Below, one piece after another: positions 44,089 through 53,988 of a stretch of 64,000 nucleotides of DNA. The stretch comes from Rhodobacteraceae bacterium M382. Its GTDB lineage: Bacteria; Pseudomonadota; Alphaproteobacteria; Rhodobacterales; Rhodobacteraceae. Every line of letters starts with the position of its first letter. Within the stretch, counting starts at the first letter, position 1. The notes under the pieces were generated by a model. It saw only the letters and a list, made by a program, of their open reading frames with translations, was not told the origin of the DNA and did not search any database. The position numbers and the translations under genes were made by a program. Location: NCBI GenBank assembly GCA_025141015.1, contig CP081098.1, positions 1,308,501-1,372,500 of the forward strand, written 5' to 3'.

Positions 44089-46386
44089 ATGCGAATTGCT
44101 TGTCTGGGTGGAGGGCCCGCGGGTCTTTACTTTGCGATCTCGATGAAGCTGCGTCAGCCTGACGCCAAAGTCACAGTGATCGAACGCAACAAGCCTGATG
44201 ATACTTTTGGCTGGGGTGTGGTGCTCAGTGATGATGCGCTGGAAAATCTGACTGCCAACGATCCCCAAAGCGCCGAGGCCATTCGTGCCAGTTTCGCATA
44301 TTGGGATGATATCGCCGTGGTCCATGGCGGTGCGCGTACCGTTTCGGGTGGTCATGGGTTTGCCGGGATCGGTCGCAAGAAAATGTTATTGGTGCTTCAG
44401 GACCGCGCACGCGAATTGGGCGTGGACCTGCAATTTGAAACCATTGCGAAACCGGCATCGGAATATCAGAAAGAATATGATCTGGTGGTGGGCTGTGATG
44501 GCCTGAATTCACAGGTGCGCAGCGAATTTGCAGACCACTTCAAACCCAACATCGACGTGCGCCCGTGCAAATTCATCTGGTTGGGCACCCATCAAAAATT
44601 CGATGATGCCTTTACCTTTGTATTCGAGGAAACCAAACACGGTTGGGTCTGGATCCATGCCTATCAATTCGATGATGACACTGCGACGGTGATTGTCGAA
44701 TGCTCTGCTGAAACCTGGGACAACTGGGGGTTCGAGGGCATGTCCAAGGACGAGATCATTCGCACCTGCGAGGAGATCTTTGCCGATCATCTGGACGGGC
44801 ATGATCTGATTTCCAATGCAGATCATTTGCGCGGCTCGGCGGTCTGGATCAACTTTCCGCGGGTGTTGTGCGAAAAGTGGTACCACGAAAACGTCGTTCT
44901 ACTGGGCGATGCGTCGGCTACGGCGCATTTTTCGATCGGCTCAGGATCTCGCTTGGCCTTTGACAGCGCCATTGCGCTGGCGGAGTTTGTCACCACTGAA
45001 CCAACGCTGGAACAGGCCTTTGCCCGTTATCAGGAGGAGCGCCGCCTGGATGTGTTGCGCCTGCAATCGGCGGCGCGCAATTCGCTGGAATGGTTCGAGG
45101 AAGTCGAGCGCTATCTGGGAATGGATCCAGTGCAGTTCAATTACTCCTTGCTGACGCGATCCCAGCGGATTTCCCATGAAAACCTGCGCCTGCGCGATGG
45201 GGAATGGTTGCAAAGCGCTGAAAAATGGTTCCAAACCCGTGCCGGGGCTCCGGCTGATGCGCCAACGCGCCCACCGATGTTTGCCCCCTATCAGCTGCGC
45301 AACATGTCGTTGAAAAACCGCGTCGTCGTGTCCCCGATGGCACAATACAAGGCGGTGGGTGGCTGCCCGACAGACTGGCATCTGATCCACTACGGTGAAC
45401 GCGCCAAAGGCGGGGCCGGGTTGGTGTATACCGAGATGACCTGTGTGTCTGCCGAAGGGCGGATCACGCCAGGGTGTCCGGGGCTGTACGCGCCAGAGCA
45501 CGAGGCCGCATGGCAGCGTTTGACCGGATTTATACACGCTGAAACCGATGCCAAAATCTGCTGTCAAATCGGTCATTCCGGGCGCAAGGGGTCGACCCAG
45601 GTGGGCTGGGAAGTGATGGATGCACCATTGAGCGATGGCAATTGGGACACTATGTCGGCCTCGGCTATTGCGTGGTCTGATCAAAACGCCGCGCCGCGCG
45701 AAATCACCCGGGCCGAAATGGACATGGTGCGCGATCAGTTCGTCGCCAGCGCTGAAATGGCAGACCGCGCCGAGTTTGACATGATCGAATTGCACGCCGC
45801 CCACGGCTATCTGATCTCGTCCTTCATCTCGCCCATGTCGAATATGCGTGGCGATGAATACGGCGGGTCGCTGGAAAACCGGATGCGTTATCCGCTGGAA
45901 GTGTTCAACGCCATGCGCGCTGTCTGGCCCGCAACCAAACCGATGTCGGTGCGGATTTCTGCAAACGATTGGGTTGGCGAGGCTGGTGTTACTCCGGACG
46001 AAGCAGTTGAAATCGCCCGCATGTTCGAGGCAACGGGCGCAGATATCATAGACGTGTCCGCCGGTCAGACCTCGACCGAGGCCGAACCGGTTTATGGTCG
46101 CATGTTCCAGACACCGTTTTCCGACCGGATCCGCAATGAGGCGGGGATTTCAACCATGGCCGTCGGCAATATCTACGAAGCCGACCACGCCAACTCGATC
46201 CTGATGGCTGGGCGGGCTGATCTGGTCTGTGTCGGGCGTCCGCATTTGGCGGATCCCTATTGGACCCTGCATGAGGCCACCAAAATCGGCGATCGCATGG
46301 CCCCGGATTGGCCGCTGCCCTATGAGGCCGGTCGCGATCAGGCCTGGCGTTTGGCAGACAGAGAGGCCGAGGTGATCCGGGCATGA
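44089..46386 (+). CDS. abmA: Bifunctional 2-aminobenzoyl-CoA (anthraniloyl-CoA) monooxygenase/reductase
   Basis: 765 residues. I prefer ATG 44089 to 44083 because GGGAGG ends at 44082. N-terminal half: FAD monooxygenase ([62 protein letters not shown]). C-terminal half from about 392: old-yellow-enzyme domain ([56 protein letters not shown]). This fusion is the Azoarcus evansii enzyme that hydroxylates and then reduces anthraniloyl-CoA. Salicylyl-CoA 5-hydroxylases are close relatives and remain an alternative. Confidence 0.9.
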   Translation: MRIACLGGGPAGLYFAISMKLRQPDAKVTVIERNKPDDTFGWGVVLSDDALENLTANDPQSAEAIRASFAYWDDIAVVHGGARTVSGGHGFAGIGRKKMLLVLQDRARELGVDLQFETIAKPASEYQKEYDLVVGCDGLNSQVRSEFADHFKPNIDVRPCKFIWLGTHQKFDDAFTFVFEETKHGWVWIHAYQFDDDTATVIVECSAETWDNWGFEGMSKDEIIRTCEEIFADHLDGHDLISNADHLRGSAVWINFPRVLCEKWYHENVVLLGDASATAHFSIGSGSRLAFDSAIALAEFVTTEPTLEQAFARYQEERRLDVLRLQSAARNSLEWFEEVERYLGMDPVQFNYSLLTRSQRISHENLRLRDGEWLQSAEKWFQTRAGAPADAPTRPPMFAPYQLRNMSLKNRVVVSPMAQYKAVGGCPTDWHLIHYGERAKGGAGLVYTEMTCVSAEGRITPGCPGLYAPEHEAAWQRLTGFIHAETDAKICCQIGHSGRKGSTQVGWEVMDAPLSDGNWDTMSASAIAWSDQNAAPREITRAEMDMVRDQFVASAEMADRAEFDMIELHAAHGYLISSFISPMSNMRGDEYGGSLENRMRYPLEVFNAMRAVWPATKPMSVRISANDWVGEAGVTPDEAVEIARMFEATGADIIDVSAGQTSTEAEPVYGRMFQTPFSDRIRNEAGISTMAVGNIYEADHANSILMAGRADLVCVGRPHLADPYWTLHEATKIGDRMAPDWPLPYEAGRDQAWRLADREAEVIRA

Positions 46387-47138
46387 GCGTGACGAACAAA
46401 CACGTGGTGATTTCCGGGGGCGGTAGCGGCGTTGGGGCCGCGATGGCTTCCTGCTTTGCTGCGGCGGGGGCCAAGGTCACCATTCTGGGGCGCCGCATGG
46501 AACCGCTACAACAGGTCGCCAAGGAAAACGGCTGTTTTGCAGCAACCTGTGATGTGACCGATAGAATGTCGCTGGACGTGGCGCTGGCCCAGGCCGAGGC
46601 GCGCAATGGCGCTGTGAATATCGCCATCGCCAATGCCGGTGCTGCGCCCAGCACTCCGTTTGCCAAGATGACGCCCGAGGATTTGGCTGGTACGTTAGCT
46701 GTCAATCTGGGTGGGGTGTTCAATTTGTGGCAGGCCTGTCTGACGGGTATGAAAGCCGACGGGTGGGGGCGAATGATCGCTGTGGCCTCGACTGCTGGGC
46801 TCAAGGGGTTTCCCTATGTGTCCGGTTATTGCGCCGCCAAACACGGCGTGGTCGGTTTGACCCGCGCATTGGCGTTGGAACTGGCCCGCACCGGGATCAC
46901 CGTGAACGCAATCTGTCCCGGGTTCATCGAGACCCCCTTGTTGGAACGCTCGATCGAGACGATCATGGTCAAAACCGGCCGGAGCCGTGACGAGGCGATT
47001 GCTTCGCTGGCCAAGGGCAACCCCCAGGGGCGCCTGATTCAGCCGGAGGAAGTGGCCGAAACCGCGCTCTGGCTGGCCGGAGACGGCTCGGCCTCGATCA
47101 ACGGCAGTGCGCTGCCGATATCTGGAGGCGAGATTTGA
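46383..47138 (+). CDS. Short-chain dehydrogenase, probable 3-hydroxyacyl-CoA dehydrogenase
   Basis: 251 residues, all SDR motifs intact ([54 protein letters not shown]). ATGA overlap with the monooxygenase gene and TTGA overlap with the MarR gene place it firmly in this operon. In the anthraniloyl-CoA pathway, a 3-hydroxyacyl-CoA dehydrogenase is needed after ring dearomatisation. This protein or the one at 43200 could supply it. Confidence 0.9.
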   Translation: MSVTNKHVVISGGGSGVGAAMASCFAAAGAKVTILGRRMEPLQQVAKENGCFAATCDVTDRMSLDVALAQAEARNGAVNIAIANAGAAPSTPFAKMTPEDLAGTLAVNLGGVFNLWQACLTGMKADGWGRMIAVASTAGLKGFPYVSGYCAAKHGVVGLTRALALELARTGITVNAICPGFIETPLLERSIETIMVKTGRSRDEAIASLAKGNPQGRLIQPEEVAETALWLAGDGSASINGSALPISGGEI

Positions 47139-47611
47139 GCGACACCACCCCATCCCCCGCAACATCCCCGGCGACATCAAAGGACCGGCTGCGCCTGTGG
47201 CTGCGCGTGCTCAAGGCCACCCGTGCCGTGGAAAGCGAAATTCGCGAAAATCTGAGACGCGACTTTGCAACCACCTTGCCCCGGTTCGATGTGATGGCTG
47301 CTCTGACCCAGCATGGCGACGGGCTGAAAATGAGCGAACTGTCAGGCGTGTTGAAAGTGTCCAATGGCAATGTCACGGGCATCGTGGACCGGCTGGTCGA
47401 AGATGGACATGCCGCGCGGGAAAAAGTGCCGGGAGATCGCCGTGCCAGCAGGGTGATCCTGACCGCCAAGGGGCGGGCGGAATTCGCCCATCAGGCGGCG
47501 GCGCATGAGGCGTGGATTGACCAGATATTTGCCCACGTGGGGCCGTTGGATGCCGTTAATATCGCCGAAACTCTGGATGGCGTGGCAAAGCAATTGGAAG
47601 ACAGGGACTAG
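47135..47611 (+). CDS. MarR family transcriptional regulator
   Basis: 158 residues from TTG 47135, with GGAGGCGAG just upstream. The winged helix is LKMSELSGVLKVSNGNVTGIVDRLVEDGHAAREKVPGDRRASRVILTAKG. It is embedded between pathway genes, so it is probably autoregulated together with the operon it controls. It is a clearly different protein from the MarR at 34939 and may answer to a CoA ester of this branch. Confidence 0.92.
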   Translation: MSDTTPSPATSPATSKDRLRLWLRVLKATRAVESEIRENLRRDFATTLPRFDVMAALTQHGDGLKMSELSGVLKVSNGNVTGIVDRLVEDGHAAREKVPGDRRASRVILTAKGRAEFAHQAAAHEAWIDQIFAHVGPLDAVNIAETLDGVAKQLEDRD

Positions 47612-47617
47612 GATCAG

Positions 47618-48421
47618 ATGAGCAAGAGTGCACCAGAACATTTTCTACTGGGCGTCGAAAACGGCATCGCCACGGTGGCGCTGGACCGGCCCGAGCGCAA
47701 GAACCCGTTGACCTTTGACAGCTACGCCGAACTGCGTGATTGGTTCCGCGACCTGCACTATGATGACACCATCAAGGCGGTGGTCTTTGCCCCCAATGGT
47801 GGCAACTTCAGCTCGGGCGGGGATGTGCACGACATTATCGGGCCGCTGACCAAAATGAACATGAAGGAGCTGCTGGCCTTTACCCGCATGACCGGGGATC
47901 TGGTCAAGGCGATGGTAAACTGTGGCAAGCCGATTATCGCCGCCGTTGACGGGATCTGTGCCGGGGCGGGGGCGATCATTGCCATGGCGTCGGACCTGCG
48001 CATCGCCACGCCCGAGACCAAAGTGGCGTTTTTGTTCAACCGCGTTGGCCTTGCGGGGTGTGACATGGGGGCCTGTGCCATCCTGCCCCGGATCATTGGG
48101 CAGGGTCGCGCGGCCGAACTGCTCTATCTGGGACGCGCCATGACCGCCGACGAAGGTCAGGCCTGGGGGTTTTTCAACCGGGTGGTGGATCGCGGCGATC
48201 TGATGACCAATGCCCAGGATATGGCTGGTCGGATCGCAGCCGGGCCCGGTTTTGCCAATATGATGACCAAAACCATGCTGGCCCAGGAATGGGCAATGTC
48301 GATCGAACAAGCCATCGAAGCCGAAGCCCAGGCCCAGGCGATCTGCATGCAGGGACAGGATTTTCACCGGGCCTATCACGCGTTTGTGGCCAAGGAACGT
48401 CCGGTGTTTGAAGGGGATTGA
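47618..48421 (+). CDS. Enoyl-CoA hydratase/isomerase family protein
   Basis: 267 residues. Crotonase motifs: [14 protein letters not shown] (first oxyanion loop) and [22 protein letters not shown] (second). In the A. evansii 2-aminobenzoate operon an enoyl-CoA hydratase-like enzyme takes part in ring opening or later beta-oxidation. The same is inferred here. It starts 6 bp after the MarR gene. Confidence 0.92.
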   Translation: MSKSAPEHFLLGVENGIATVALDRPERKNPLTFDSYAELRDWFRDLHYDDTIKAVVFAPNGGNFSSGGDVHDIIGPLTKMNMKELLAFTRMTGDLVKAMVNCGKPIIAAVDGICAGAGAIIAMASDLRIATPETKVAFLFNRVGLAGCDMGACAILPRIIGQGRAAELLYLGRAMTADEGQAWGFFNRVVDRGDLMTNAQDMAGRIAAGPGFANMMTKTMLAQEWAMSIEQAIEAEAQAQAICMQGQDFHRAYHAFVAKERPVFEGD

Positions 48422-48429
48422 ACGCAGGC

Positions 48430-48523
48430 GAAGGTGGTCTTTGAGGGGTGGCCCCAAACCCTGGAGCGATTGGGGGCCAGCCCCCAAACCCCCGGAGTTT
48501 TCTGGCAAGATGAATGAAGGAGC
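48430..48523 (+). repeat. Dispersed intergenic repeat, copy 3
   Basis: Hairpin TGGGGGC-CA-GCCCCCA (48471-48486), then AACCCCCGGAGTTTTCTGGC and a short AAGATGAATGAAGG tail reaching the acyl-CoA dehydrogenase leader. A shorter GGGTGGCCCCAAACCC part precedes it. It matches the architecture of copies at 1292 and 57541. It interrupts an otherwise near-gapless operon by 110 bp. Confidence 0.7.
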
Positions 48524-48531
48524 ATGGTGAG

Positions 48532-49689
48532 ATGGCGGATCGAAGTTTCTTGTCTTGGCCGTTTTTTGACGAGCGTCACAGGGCGCTGGCCGATGATTTG
48601 GACGCCTGGGCACAAACACATGTAGCAACCATAGATCATTCAGACACCGATGCCGCCTGTCGGACATTGGTAGCGGCGTTGGGCCAGGGCGGTTGGACCC
48701 GTCATTCCGGGGCTGAGGCCGGAGAGAGGTTGGATGTGCGCACGCTGTGCCTGATCCGGGAGACGTTGGCGCGTCACGATGGGCTGGCGGATTTTGCCTT
48801 TGCCATGCAGGGGTTGGGGACCGGGGCGATTTCGCTGTTTGGCACGCCGGCGCAGCAAGGGGAGTGGTTGCCTTTGACCCGCAGCGGTCAGGCACTTTCA
48901 GCCTTTGCTCTGACGGAACCGCAATCCGGGTCCGATGTGGCCAGTTCCACGATGACTGCGGTCGAAGACGGCGACCACTATGTGTTGAACGGGGAAAAAA
49001 CCTGGATTTCCAATGGCGGTATTGCCGACGTCTATACATTGTTTGCCCGCACAGGTGAGGCTCCGGGGGCAAGAGGGTTGAGCGCGTTCATCGTGCCAGC
49101 GGGGCTGACAGGGTTCAAGGTGGTCGAGCGATTGCAGACCATCGCGCCACATCCGCTCGCGACCCTGCGCTTCAGCGATTGCCGGATCCCGAAAACAGCG
49201 CTGATCGGCGAACCGGGGCAGGGGTTCCGCATCGCGATGTCGGTGCTGGATGTATTCCGGTCCACGGTGGCGGCTGCTGCGTTGGGGTTTGCCCGTAGGG
49301 CGCTGGACGAGTCGCTGGCGCGGGTCACCACGCGACAGGTTCAGGGGGCCCCCCTGTTCGATCTGCAGATGGTGCAGGGCCATATCGCCGATATGGCGTT
49401 GGATGTGGATGCCAGTGCCCTGTTGGTCTATCGCGCCGCTTGGGCCAAGGATACGGGGGCTGCCCGGGTCACACGCGAAGCGGCAATGGCCAAGCTGTTC
49501 TCCACGGATCAGGCCCAGAAGGTCATCGACAAAGCCGTGCAGCTGCACGGCGGCGACGGGGTGCGGTCGGGGCAAAAGGTCGAGGAGTTGTACCGCGATA
49601 TCAGGGCATTGCGAATTTATGAGGGCGCGTCCGACGTACAGCGCGTGGTGATTGCGCGCCAGGCGCTGGGTGCCTATCTGGGAGGATAA
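48532..49689 (+). CDS. Acyl-CoA dehydrogenase
   Basis: 385 residues from ATG 48532 (GGAGCATGGTGAG precedes). FAD/substrate motifs are [37 protein letters not shown] and the C-terminal [41 protein letters not shown]. Acyl-CoA dehydrogenases accompany anthraniloyl-CoA monooxygenase in known operons, acting on the ring-opened or reduced CoA product. The precise substrate here is unproven. It ends 2 bp before the ligase. Confidence 0.93.
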   Translation: MADRSFLSWPFFDERHRALADDLDAWAQTHVATIDHSDTDAACRTLVAALGQGGWTRHSGAEAGERLDVRTLCLIRETLARHDGLADFAFAMQGLGTGAISLFGTPAQQGEWLPLTRSGQALSAFALTEPQSGSDVASSTMTAVEDGDHYVLNGEKTWISNGGIADVYTLFARTGEAPGARGLSAFIVPAGLTGFKVVERLQTIAPHPLATLRFSDCRIPKTALIGEPGQGFRIAMSVLDVFRSTVAAAALGFARRALDESLARVTTRQVQGAPLFDLQMVQGHIADMALDVDASALLVYRAAWAKDTGAARVTREAAMAKLFSTDQAQKVIDKAVQLHGGDGVRSGQKVEELYRDIRALRIYEGASDVQRVVIARQALGAYLGG

Positions 49690-49691
49690 AG

Positions 49692-51305
49692 ATGCTGGGA
49701 CCAACGGCACATATTGATACGTTTACGCGGGATAATCTGCCGCCTTTTGATCAATGGCCCGACTTTCTGCTTGATGGGTTCGACTACCCCGAGCATGTGA
49801 ATGTCGGAGTCGAACTGACCGACGCGATGGTCGACAAGGGGTTTGGCGATCACACCGCTTTGATCGGCAATGGGCGTCGGCGGACCTACAAGGAATTGAC
49901 TGATTGGACCAACCGTCTGGCCCATGTGTTGGTCGAGGATCTGAAGGTAAAACCGGGCAATCGGGTGCTGATCCGGTCTGCCAACAATCCGGCGATGGTG
50001 GCCTGTTGGCTGGCAGCGACCAAAGTGGGCGCGGTGGTGGTCAATACAATGCCCATGTTGCGCGCCGGAGAACTGAGCAAGATTGTTGACAAGGCTGAGA
50101 TCAGCCATGCGCTGTGCGACACCCGGCTGATGGAAGAACTGGTAAGTTGCGCCAAAACGTCGAATTACCTGACATCGGTGGTGGGGTTTGACGGGACCTC
50201 GAACCACGATGCCGAATTGGACCGATTGGCGTTGGAAAAATCGGTCATGTTTGATGCGGTGCAGACGGGGCGGGATGATGTTGCGTTGTTGGGGTTCACC
50301 AGTGGTACCACCGGATCGCCCAAGGCGACGATGCATTTTCACCGCGACCTGCTGATCATTGCCGATGGGTATGCACACGAAGTGCTGGCGGTGAAGCCGG
50401 AAGATATCTTTATCGGCTCACCACCACTGGCCTTTACCTTTGGGTTGGGTGGGTTGGCGATTTTCCCGCTGCGGTTTGGTGCGGCGGCGACGTTGCTCGA
50501 GGCGGCGACTCCGCCGAATCTGATCGAGATCATCGAAAAATACAAGGCAACTGTGTGCTTTACGGCCCCCACCGCTTATCGGGTGATGCTGCGTGCAATG
50601 GATGAAGGGGCAGATCTGTCGTCGTTGCGGGCGGCGGTGTCCGCAGGCGAAACATTGCCTGCGCCAGTTTACGACGAATGGATCAACAAAACCGGAAAGC
50701 CAATGCTGGATGGTATTGGCGCGACCGAATTGCTGCATATCTTTTTGACCAACCGGTTTACCGACCACCGTCCGGCCTGCACGGGCAAGCCCGTGGGAGG
50801 ATACGAGGTCCGGGTGTTGCGCGCTGATGGAACCGAGGCACCGCGTGGGGAGATTGGTCGGTTGGCCGTGCGTGGACCCACGGGGTGCCGTTACCTGGCT
50901 GATGATCGGCAGGCCGAATATGTGCAGGACGGATGGAACATCACCGGTGACAGTTTCATGATGGATGAAGGTGGGTATTTGCATTTTGCCGCGCGGAACG
51001 ACGACATGATAATTTCGTCAGGTTACAATATTGCGGGCCCAGAGGTCGAGGCGGCCCTGCTGGCACATGAAGCCGTGGCTGAATGTGCCGTGATTGGCGC
51101 TCTGGACGAGGCGCGCGGCGAAATCGTCGAAGCCCATGTGGTGTTGGGCGACGGGCATGCGCCATCTGATCTGTTGATCAAAACGCTACAGGACCACGTC
51201 AAAGCGACGATTGCGCCGTACAAATACCCACGATCAGTGGTCTTCACAGACACATTGCCCAAAACCGAAACGGGTAAAATCCAACGGTTCCGGCTACGGG
51301 ATTGA
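49692..51305 (+). CDS. abmG: 2-aminobenzoate-CoA ligase (benzoate-CoA ligase family)
   Basis: 537 residues. The start MLGPTAHIDTFTRDNLPPFDQWPDFLLDG and the motif LLGFTSGTTGSPKATMHFHRD are characteristic of benzoate/2-aminobenzoate-CoA ligases. GIGATELLHIFLTNR, AARNDDMIISSGYNIAGPEVEAALL and the catalytic lysine in PKTETGKIQRFRL complete it. It would make anthraniloyl-CoA for the monooxygenase at 44089. Last gene of the operon; GGGAGGATAAAG serves as ribosome site. Confidence 0.92.
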   Translation: MLGPTAHIDTFTRDNLPPFDQWPDFLLDGFDYPEHVNVGVELTDAMVDKGFGDHTALIGNGRRRTYKELTDWTNRLAHVLVEDLKVKPGNRVLIRSANNPAMVACWLAATKVGAVVVNTMPMLRAGELSKIVDKAEISHALCDTRLMEELVSCAKTSNYLTSVVGFDGTSNHDAELDRLALEKSVMFDAVQTGRDDVALLGFTSGTTGSPKATMHFHRDLLIIADGYAHEVLAVKPEDIFIGSPPLAFTFGLGGLAIFPLRFGAAATLLEAATPPNLIEIIEKYKATVCFTAPTAYRVMLRAMDEGADLSSLRAAVSAGETLPAPVYDEWINKTGKPMLDGIGATELLHIFLTNRFTDHRPACTGKPVGGYEVRVLRADGTEAPRGEIGRLAVRGPTGCRYLADDRQAEYVQDGWNITGDSFMMDEGGYLHFAARNDDMIISSGYNIAGPEVEAALLAHEAVAECAVIGALDEARGEIVEAHVVLGDGHAPSDLLIKTLQDHVKATIAPYKYPRSVVFTDTLPKTETGKIQRFRLRD

Positions 51306-51433
51306 TCCGCCCAAAGGATTGTCGAAAAGCGCAAAATGCACGTCCCCGTCGGCACCAGAATGGTGCAGGACGGGAGCCGGTTCCGGAATGAAGGGGTCTG
51401 CCAGCCTAACGGATCAGGCGGGCAGGGGCGTGG

Positions 51434-51640
51434 CTATTGCGTTTTTAGATCGCTGGCCATCATGCGGCCGTCTCGCCCTTCTTGGAGCTCGTAAGAAACT
51501 TTTTGATTGTCAGCCAAGCCGGTCAATCCTGACCGTTCGACTGCCGAAATATGAACGAAAACATCGCTGCCGCCTTCATCAGGGGCAATGAAGCCGTAAC
51601 CCTTGGTAGTGTTAAACCATTTCACGGTGCCGCTTGGCAT
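51434..51640 (-). CDS. Cold-shock protein (CspA family)
   Basis: 68 residues, MPSGTVKWFNTTKGYGFIAPDEG with the RNP1 (KGYGFI) and RNP2 (DVFVHI) RNA-binding motifs. Single OB-fold RNA chaperone. The roughly 230 bp before the divergent ArsC-like gene would hold its leader; long 5' leaders are usual for cold-shock messages, but I see no certain structure. Confidence 0.96.
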   Translation of the reverse strand: MPSGTVKWFNTTKGYGFIAPDEGGSDVFVHISAVERSGLTGLADNQKVSYELQEGRDGRMMASDLKTQ

Positions 51641-51868
51641 GTCCCGTGTCTCCTTCTATCTTGTAGTTCTCACCGAATGTCTTCGGTGGTCATAAGATAC
51701 GGCCGGTCATTCAGGCGTCGGACAGGCCAAAGGATTGACAGAGGTCTGAACAGCGGCTGTAACGGTCGCAGGATCGCATGGTCTTGGCGAAAATCAAGAA
51801 AAACAGCGTAACGGGATTGTAAAACCTGTTTTGGTGGGATTTTGCACAAAAAATAGAAGGGTTACCGA

Positions 51869-52192
51869 ATGTCCATCACAATTTTTGGACTCAAAAATTG
51901 CGACACTTGCCGTAAGGCATTGAAATCATGCCCGTCTGCAACGCTGATCGATGTGAGGGCGGATGGAATCGCTGACAGAATGCTGGAGGCGGCGTTGGCA
52001 GAATTTGGCGAAATACTTGTTAACAAGCGTTCTACGACGTGGCGTAACTTGGACGAGACAGCGCGCCAATCCGACCCGCTGGCTCTGCTCAGGGCGCACC
52101 CGAGCCTGATGAAAAGGCCGCTGATCGAAGCGGAGGGCAAGCTGTACCTGGGATGGACCAAGGAAACACAGGCAGGGCTTGGCGTGGGGTGA
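51869..52192 (+). CDS. ArsC/Spx-type thioredoxin-fold protein (YffB-like)
   Basis: 107 residues. MSITIFGLKNCDTCRKALKS has the CxxC of the YffB/ArsC group, followed by a compact ArsC fold (VNKRSTTWRNLDE; HPSLMKRPLIEAEGKLYLGWTKE). The three-residue RPL/I motif near the C-terminus is conserved in ArsC/Spx proteins. True arsenate reduction is not implied; YffB-type proteins probably act on glutathione adducts. Confidence 0.9.
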   Translation: MSITIFGLKNCDTCRKALKSCPSATLIDVRADGIADRMLEAALAEFGEILVNKRSTTWRNLDETARQSDPLALLRAHPSLMKRPLIEAEGKLYLGWTKETQAGLGVG

Positions 52193-52231
52193 ACAAGCCC
52201 TTATGTGCCCCATGAGTGGCAGGAGAAAATT

Positions 52232-52600
52232 ATGCGCAATGCGGCCCTGGTTTTGGGAATTATTGCCGGCGTGTTCGGAATGATCGTCGGCTTCTTTGGC
52301 TATGGCTATACATCGGCCATCGAACATTTTGGCGAAATCGAGGGAATAGCCGAGCAGGTGGCCAATGTGGATGCGGTGCGATTGGCTTCGGTGATTTCAC
52401 CGATGCTCGCGCTGGCGGGGGGCGGCATGGCACGTGCGCGGGCGCTGTGGGGCGGCATTCTTTTGCTGCTGTCTGCCGGTGGGATGTACTATGGCTATGG
52501 TTTCAACGTCTTTACCATGTTTCCGATCTGCTTTGCCGGGGTGGCCGGGTTGCTGGCTGTTGCGGCGGGCAAGCCGGACGAGGAAAAGGCGCATTTCTGA
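52232..52600 (+). CDS. Small integral membrane protein of unknown function
   Basis: 122 residues from ATG 52232 (CAGGAGAAAATT precedes). Helices: NAALVLGIIAGVFGMIVGFFGYGY, ASVISPMLALAGGG, LWGGILLLLSAGGMYYGYGF and MFPICFAGVAGLLAVAAG, with a short charged loop (EHFGEIEGIAEQVANVDA). The layout resembles DUF4064-like membrane proteins, but I am not certain of the family. Confidence 0.8.
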   Translation: MRNAALVLGIIAGVFGMIVGFFGYGYTSAIEHFGEIEGIAEQVANVDAVRLASVISPMLALAGGGMARARALWGGILLLLSAGGMYYGYGFNVFTMFPICFAGVAGLLAVAAGKPDEEKAHF

Positions 52601-52616
52601 GAGGCGTCAAATCACA

Positions 52617-52642
52617 AAGGGCGCCCCTGTGGGGACGCCCTT
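52617..52642. terminator. Hairpin between convergent genes
   Basis: Stem AAGGGCG-CCCC / GGGG-A-CGCCCTT around a TGT loop, between the 3' ends of the plus-strand membrane gene and the minus-strand DoxX gene. It can serve both directions, though T-runs are poor. Confidence 0.6.
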
Positions 52643-52664
52643 GCCGTGAGTGATGATATGGTCA

Positions 52665-53228
52665 TCAGGCCAAAACGGTTTCCTCGCGATTGCGCAGGAA
52701 TGCATCGACCGACAAGAAACCGGCCCCCTTGATCACCAGATAAGACAGGGTGAACACCCAGAACAGACGCTGGTCCATGATCACGCTGTCGGGAAAACGA
52801 TCAAACAGGGCACCCAGCGTTTTGGCATCGGTGGCACCATGGCCATAGACATCTGTCAGCGACTGCACGATGACAAACCCGATCATGCCAAGCGCGGCCA
52901 GGCGCGTCGCCAGACCAATGACAATGAGCAGCGGCAGGATGAATTCGGCCCAGGTCCCTGCCATGACAACAACCCATTCGAAGAGCCCGAACTGGGACAC
53001 ATCATAGCTGACCGCCTCGAGCTTTTTCGGGAAGATCTGGCTGTAGGCGCCGATGGACGGGCTGAAGATGCCGAAGAGCCCGTCGCCCAATTTGGTCAGA
53101 CCCGAGTTCCAGTAGTAGAACAACAAGGTTGCAGCAAAAACAAAGCGGGCGGCCAAAGGCATGACCCAATCGCCAAGACGTTCGATCAGGCCGAAGATGG
53201 CGTTGTGAAGCGAGACCAGTGCGTGCAT
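52665..53228 (-). CDS. DoxX family membrane protein of the bufferin-type cluster
   Basis: 187 residues with four helices. Landmarks are RFVFAATLLFYYWNSGLTKLGDG, VVMAGTWAEFILPLLIVIGLATRLAALGMIGFVIVQS and AGFLSVDAFLRNREETVLA. DoxX proteins often close operons with a DUF692 enzyme and DUF2063 partner, as here (4-bp gap to the DUF2063 gene). They may serve redox or export steps; function unproven. Confidence 0.9.
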   Translation of the reverse strand: MHALVSLHNAIFGLIERLGDWVMPLAARFVFAATLLFYYWNSGLTKLGDGLFGIFSPSIGAYSQIFPKKLEAVSYDVSQFGLFEWVVVMAGTWAEFILPLLIVIGLATRLAALGMIGFVIVQSLTDVYGHGATDAKTLGALFDRFPDSVIMDQRLFWVFTLSYLVIKGAGFLSVDAFLRNREETVLA

Positions 53229-53232
53229 GGCC

Positions 53233-53988
53233 TTATCCTTTCGTCGTCAGAGATATGATGGCGTTGCCCTGCAACAGCAGGGTCAAAGTAGCGCCCAGAT
53301 CGAAATCTGGCTGATTTTCCGTTGCCTGTTCGTGAGCTTCGCCAATGCTGTGGCCGCCCAGTATGGCTTTGATCCACGATGCACCCCCAGAGGGCAGAAC
53401 CGTGACAAGAGGGTCGAATTCCGGGCGGGTGATCAGGATATCCTGAGCCGTGGCGCGGGGTTTTGGGGCGTCCGGTTCGGTGCCCAACCGCCAGATATCG
53501 TGGATCGGCCAACGCGACGGCAAAACATGAACCGCAGGAGCCAGGGTCAACCGGGTCGCCATCAGCTCTTCTGGCCCCAGTGTCGCCAAGTTTTGCGCCG
53601 CGATCGGGTCTGCGTCAGCGGCGTGATAGGCGCGACGCAGAGCCAACTCCATCCGTGCCAGATCCGGCAGATACCCCATCTTTTCAAGTTGCGGAATCGA
53701 GGCCAGAAAATCGGGAAATCGGTCGCCATAGAACATCAACAGGGGCGATGACGGCGGGGTCTGGCGCAGGTACTGCCCTGACAATCCATCCATGTTGGCC
53801 TTGCCCAGCAGGCCGGCGGTCGCCGGAAAGGCAGTATGCAGTGCTTGGGTCAGGGAAACGACGACATTGTTGCGATAGACGTTGAACCGTCGTCCTGCGG
53901 GGCGGGCATCCGCGTCGCTCAGGCCATCGGGAATGGCTGCTGATGCATCCAGCAAAGCAGAGGCAAAGAGATTTTGGGACACTTTCAT
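53233..53988 (-). CDS. bufC: DUF2063 partner protein of DUF692 enzyme (BufC/HvfC type)
   Basis: 251 residues from ATG 53988, which overlaps the upstream DUF692 gene by 4 bp. The N-terminal DUF2063 helices read RRFNVYRNNVVVSLTQALHTAFPATAGLLG, then SPLLMFYGDRFPDFLA and YLPDLARMELALRRAYHAAD. In studied systems the partner binds precursor peptide and enzyme. The longer open frame to 54069 lies inside the DUF692 gene and is not used. Confidence 0.9.
   Translation of the reverse strand: MKVSQNLFASALLDASAAIPDGLSDADARPAGRRFNVYRNNVVVSLTQALHTAFPATAGLLGKANMDGLSGQYLRQTPPSSPLLMFYGDRFPDFLASIPQLEKMGYLPDLARMELALRRAYHAADADPIAAQNLATLGPEELMATRLTLAPAVHVLPSRWPIHDIWRLGTEPDAPKPRATAQDILITRPEFDPLVTVLPSGGASWIKAILGGHSIGEAHEQATENQPDFDLGATLTLLLQGNAIISLTTKG

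Noticed and set aside
44089-46386. Salicylyl-CoA 5-hydroxylase as first choice
   Set aside because: The architecture is shared, but the operon ends with an aminobenzoate-type CoA ligase and has no gentisate dioxygenase genes. It remains a secondary possibility.
47645-49072. 475-codon open frame on the minus strand
   Set aside because: Antisense to the enoyl-CoA hydratase and acyl-CoA dehydrogenase genes, spans an intergenic repeat, and has no recognisable domain.
32025-51305. Catabolic island acquired by a mobile element
   Set aside because: No integrase, transposase, tRNA junction or direct repeats were seen at either edge, and composition looks like that of the neighbours by eye.
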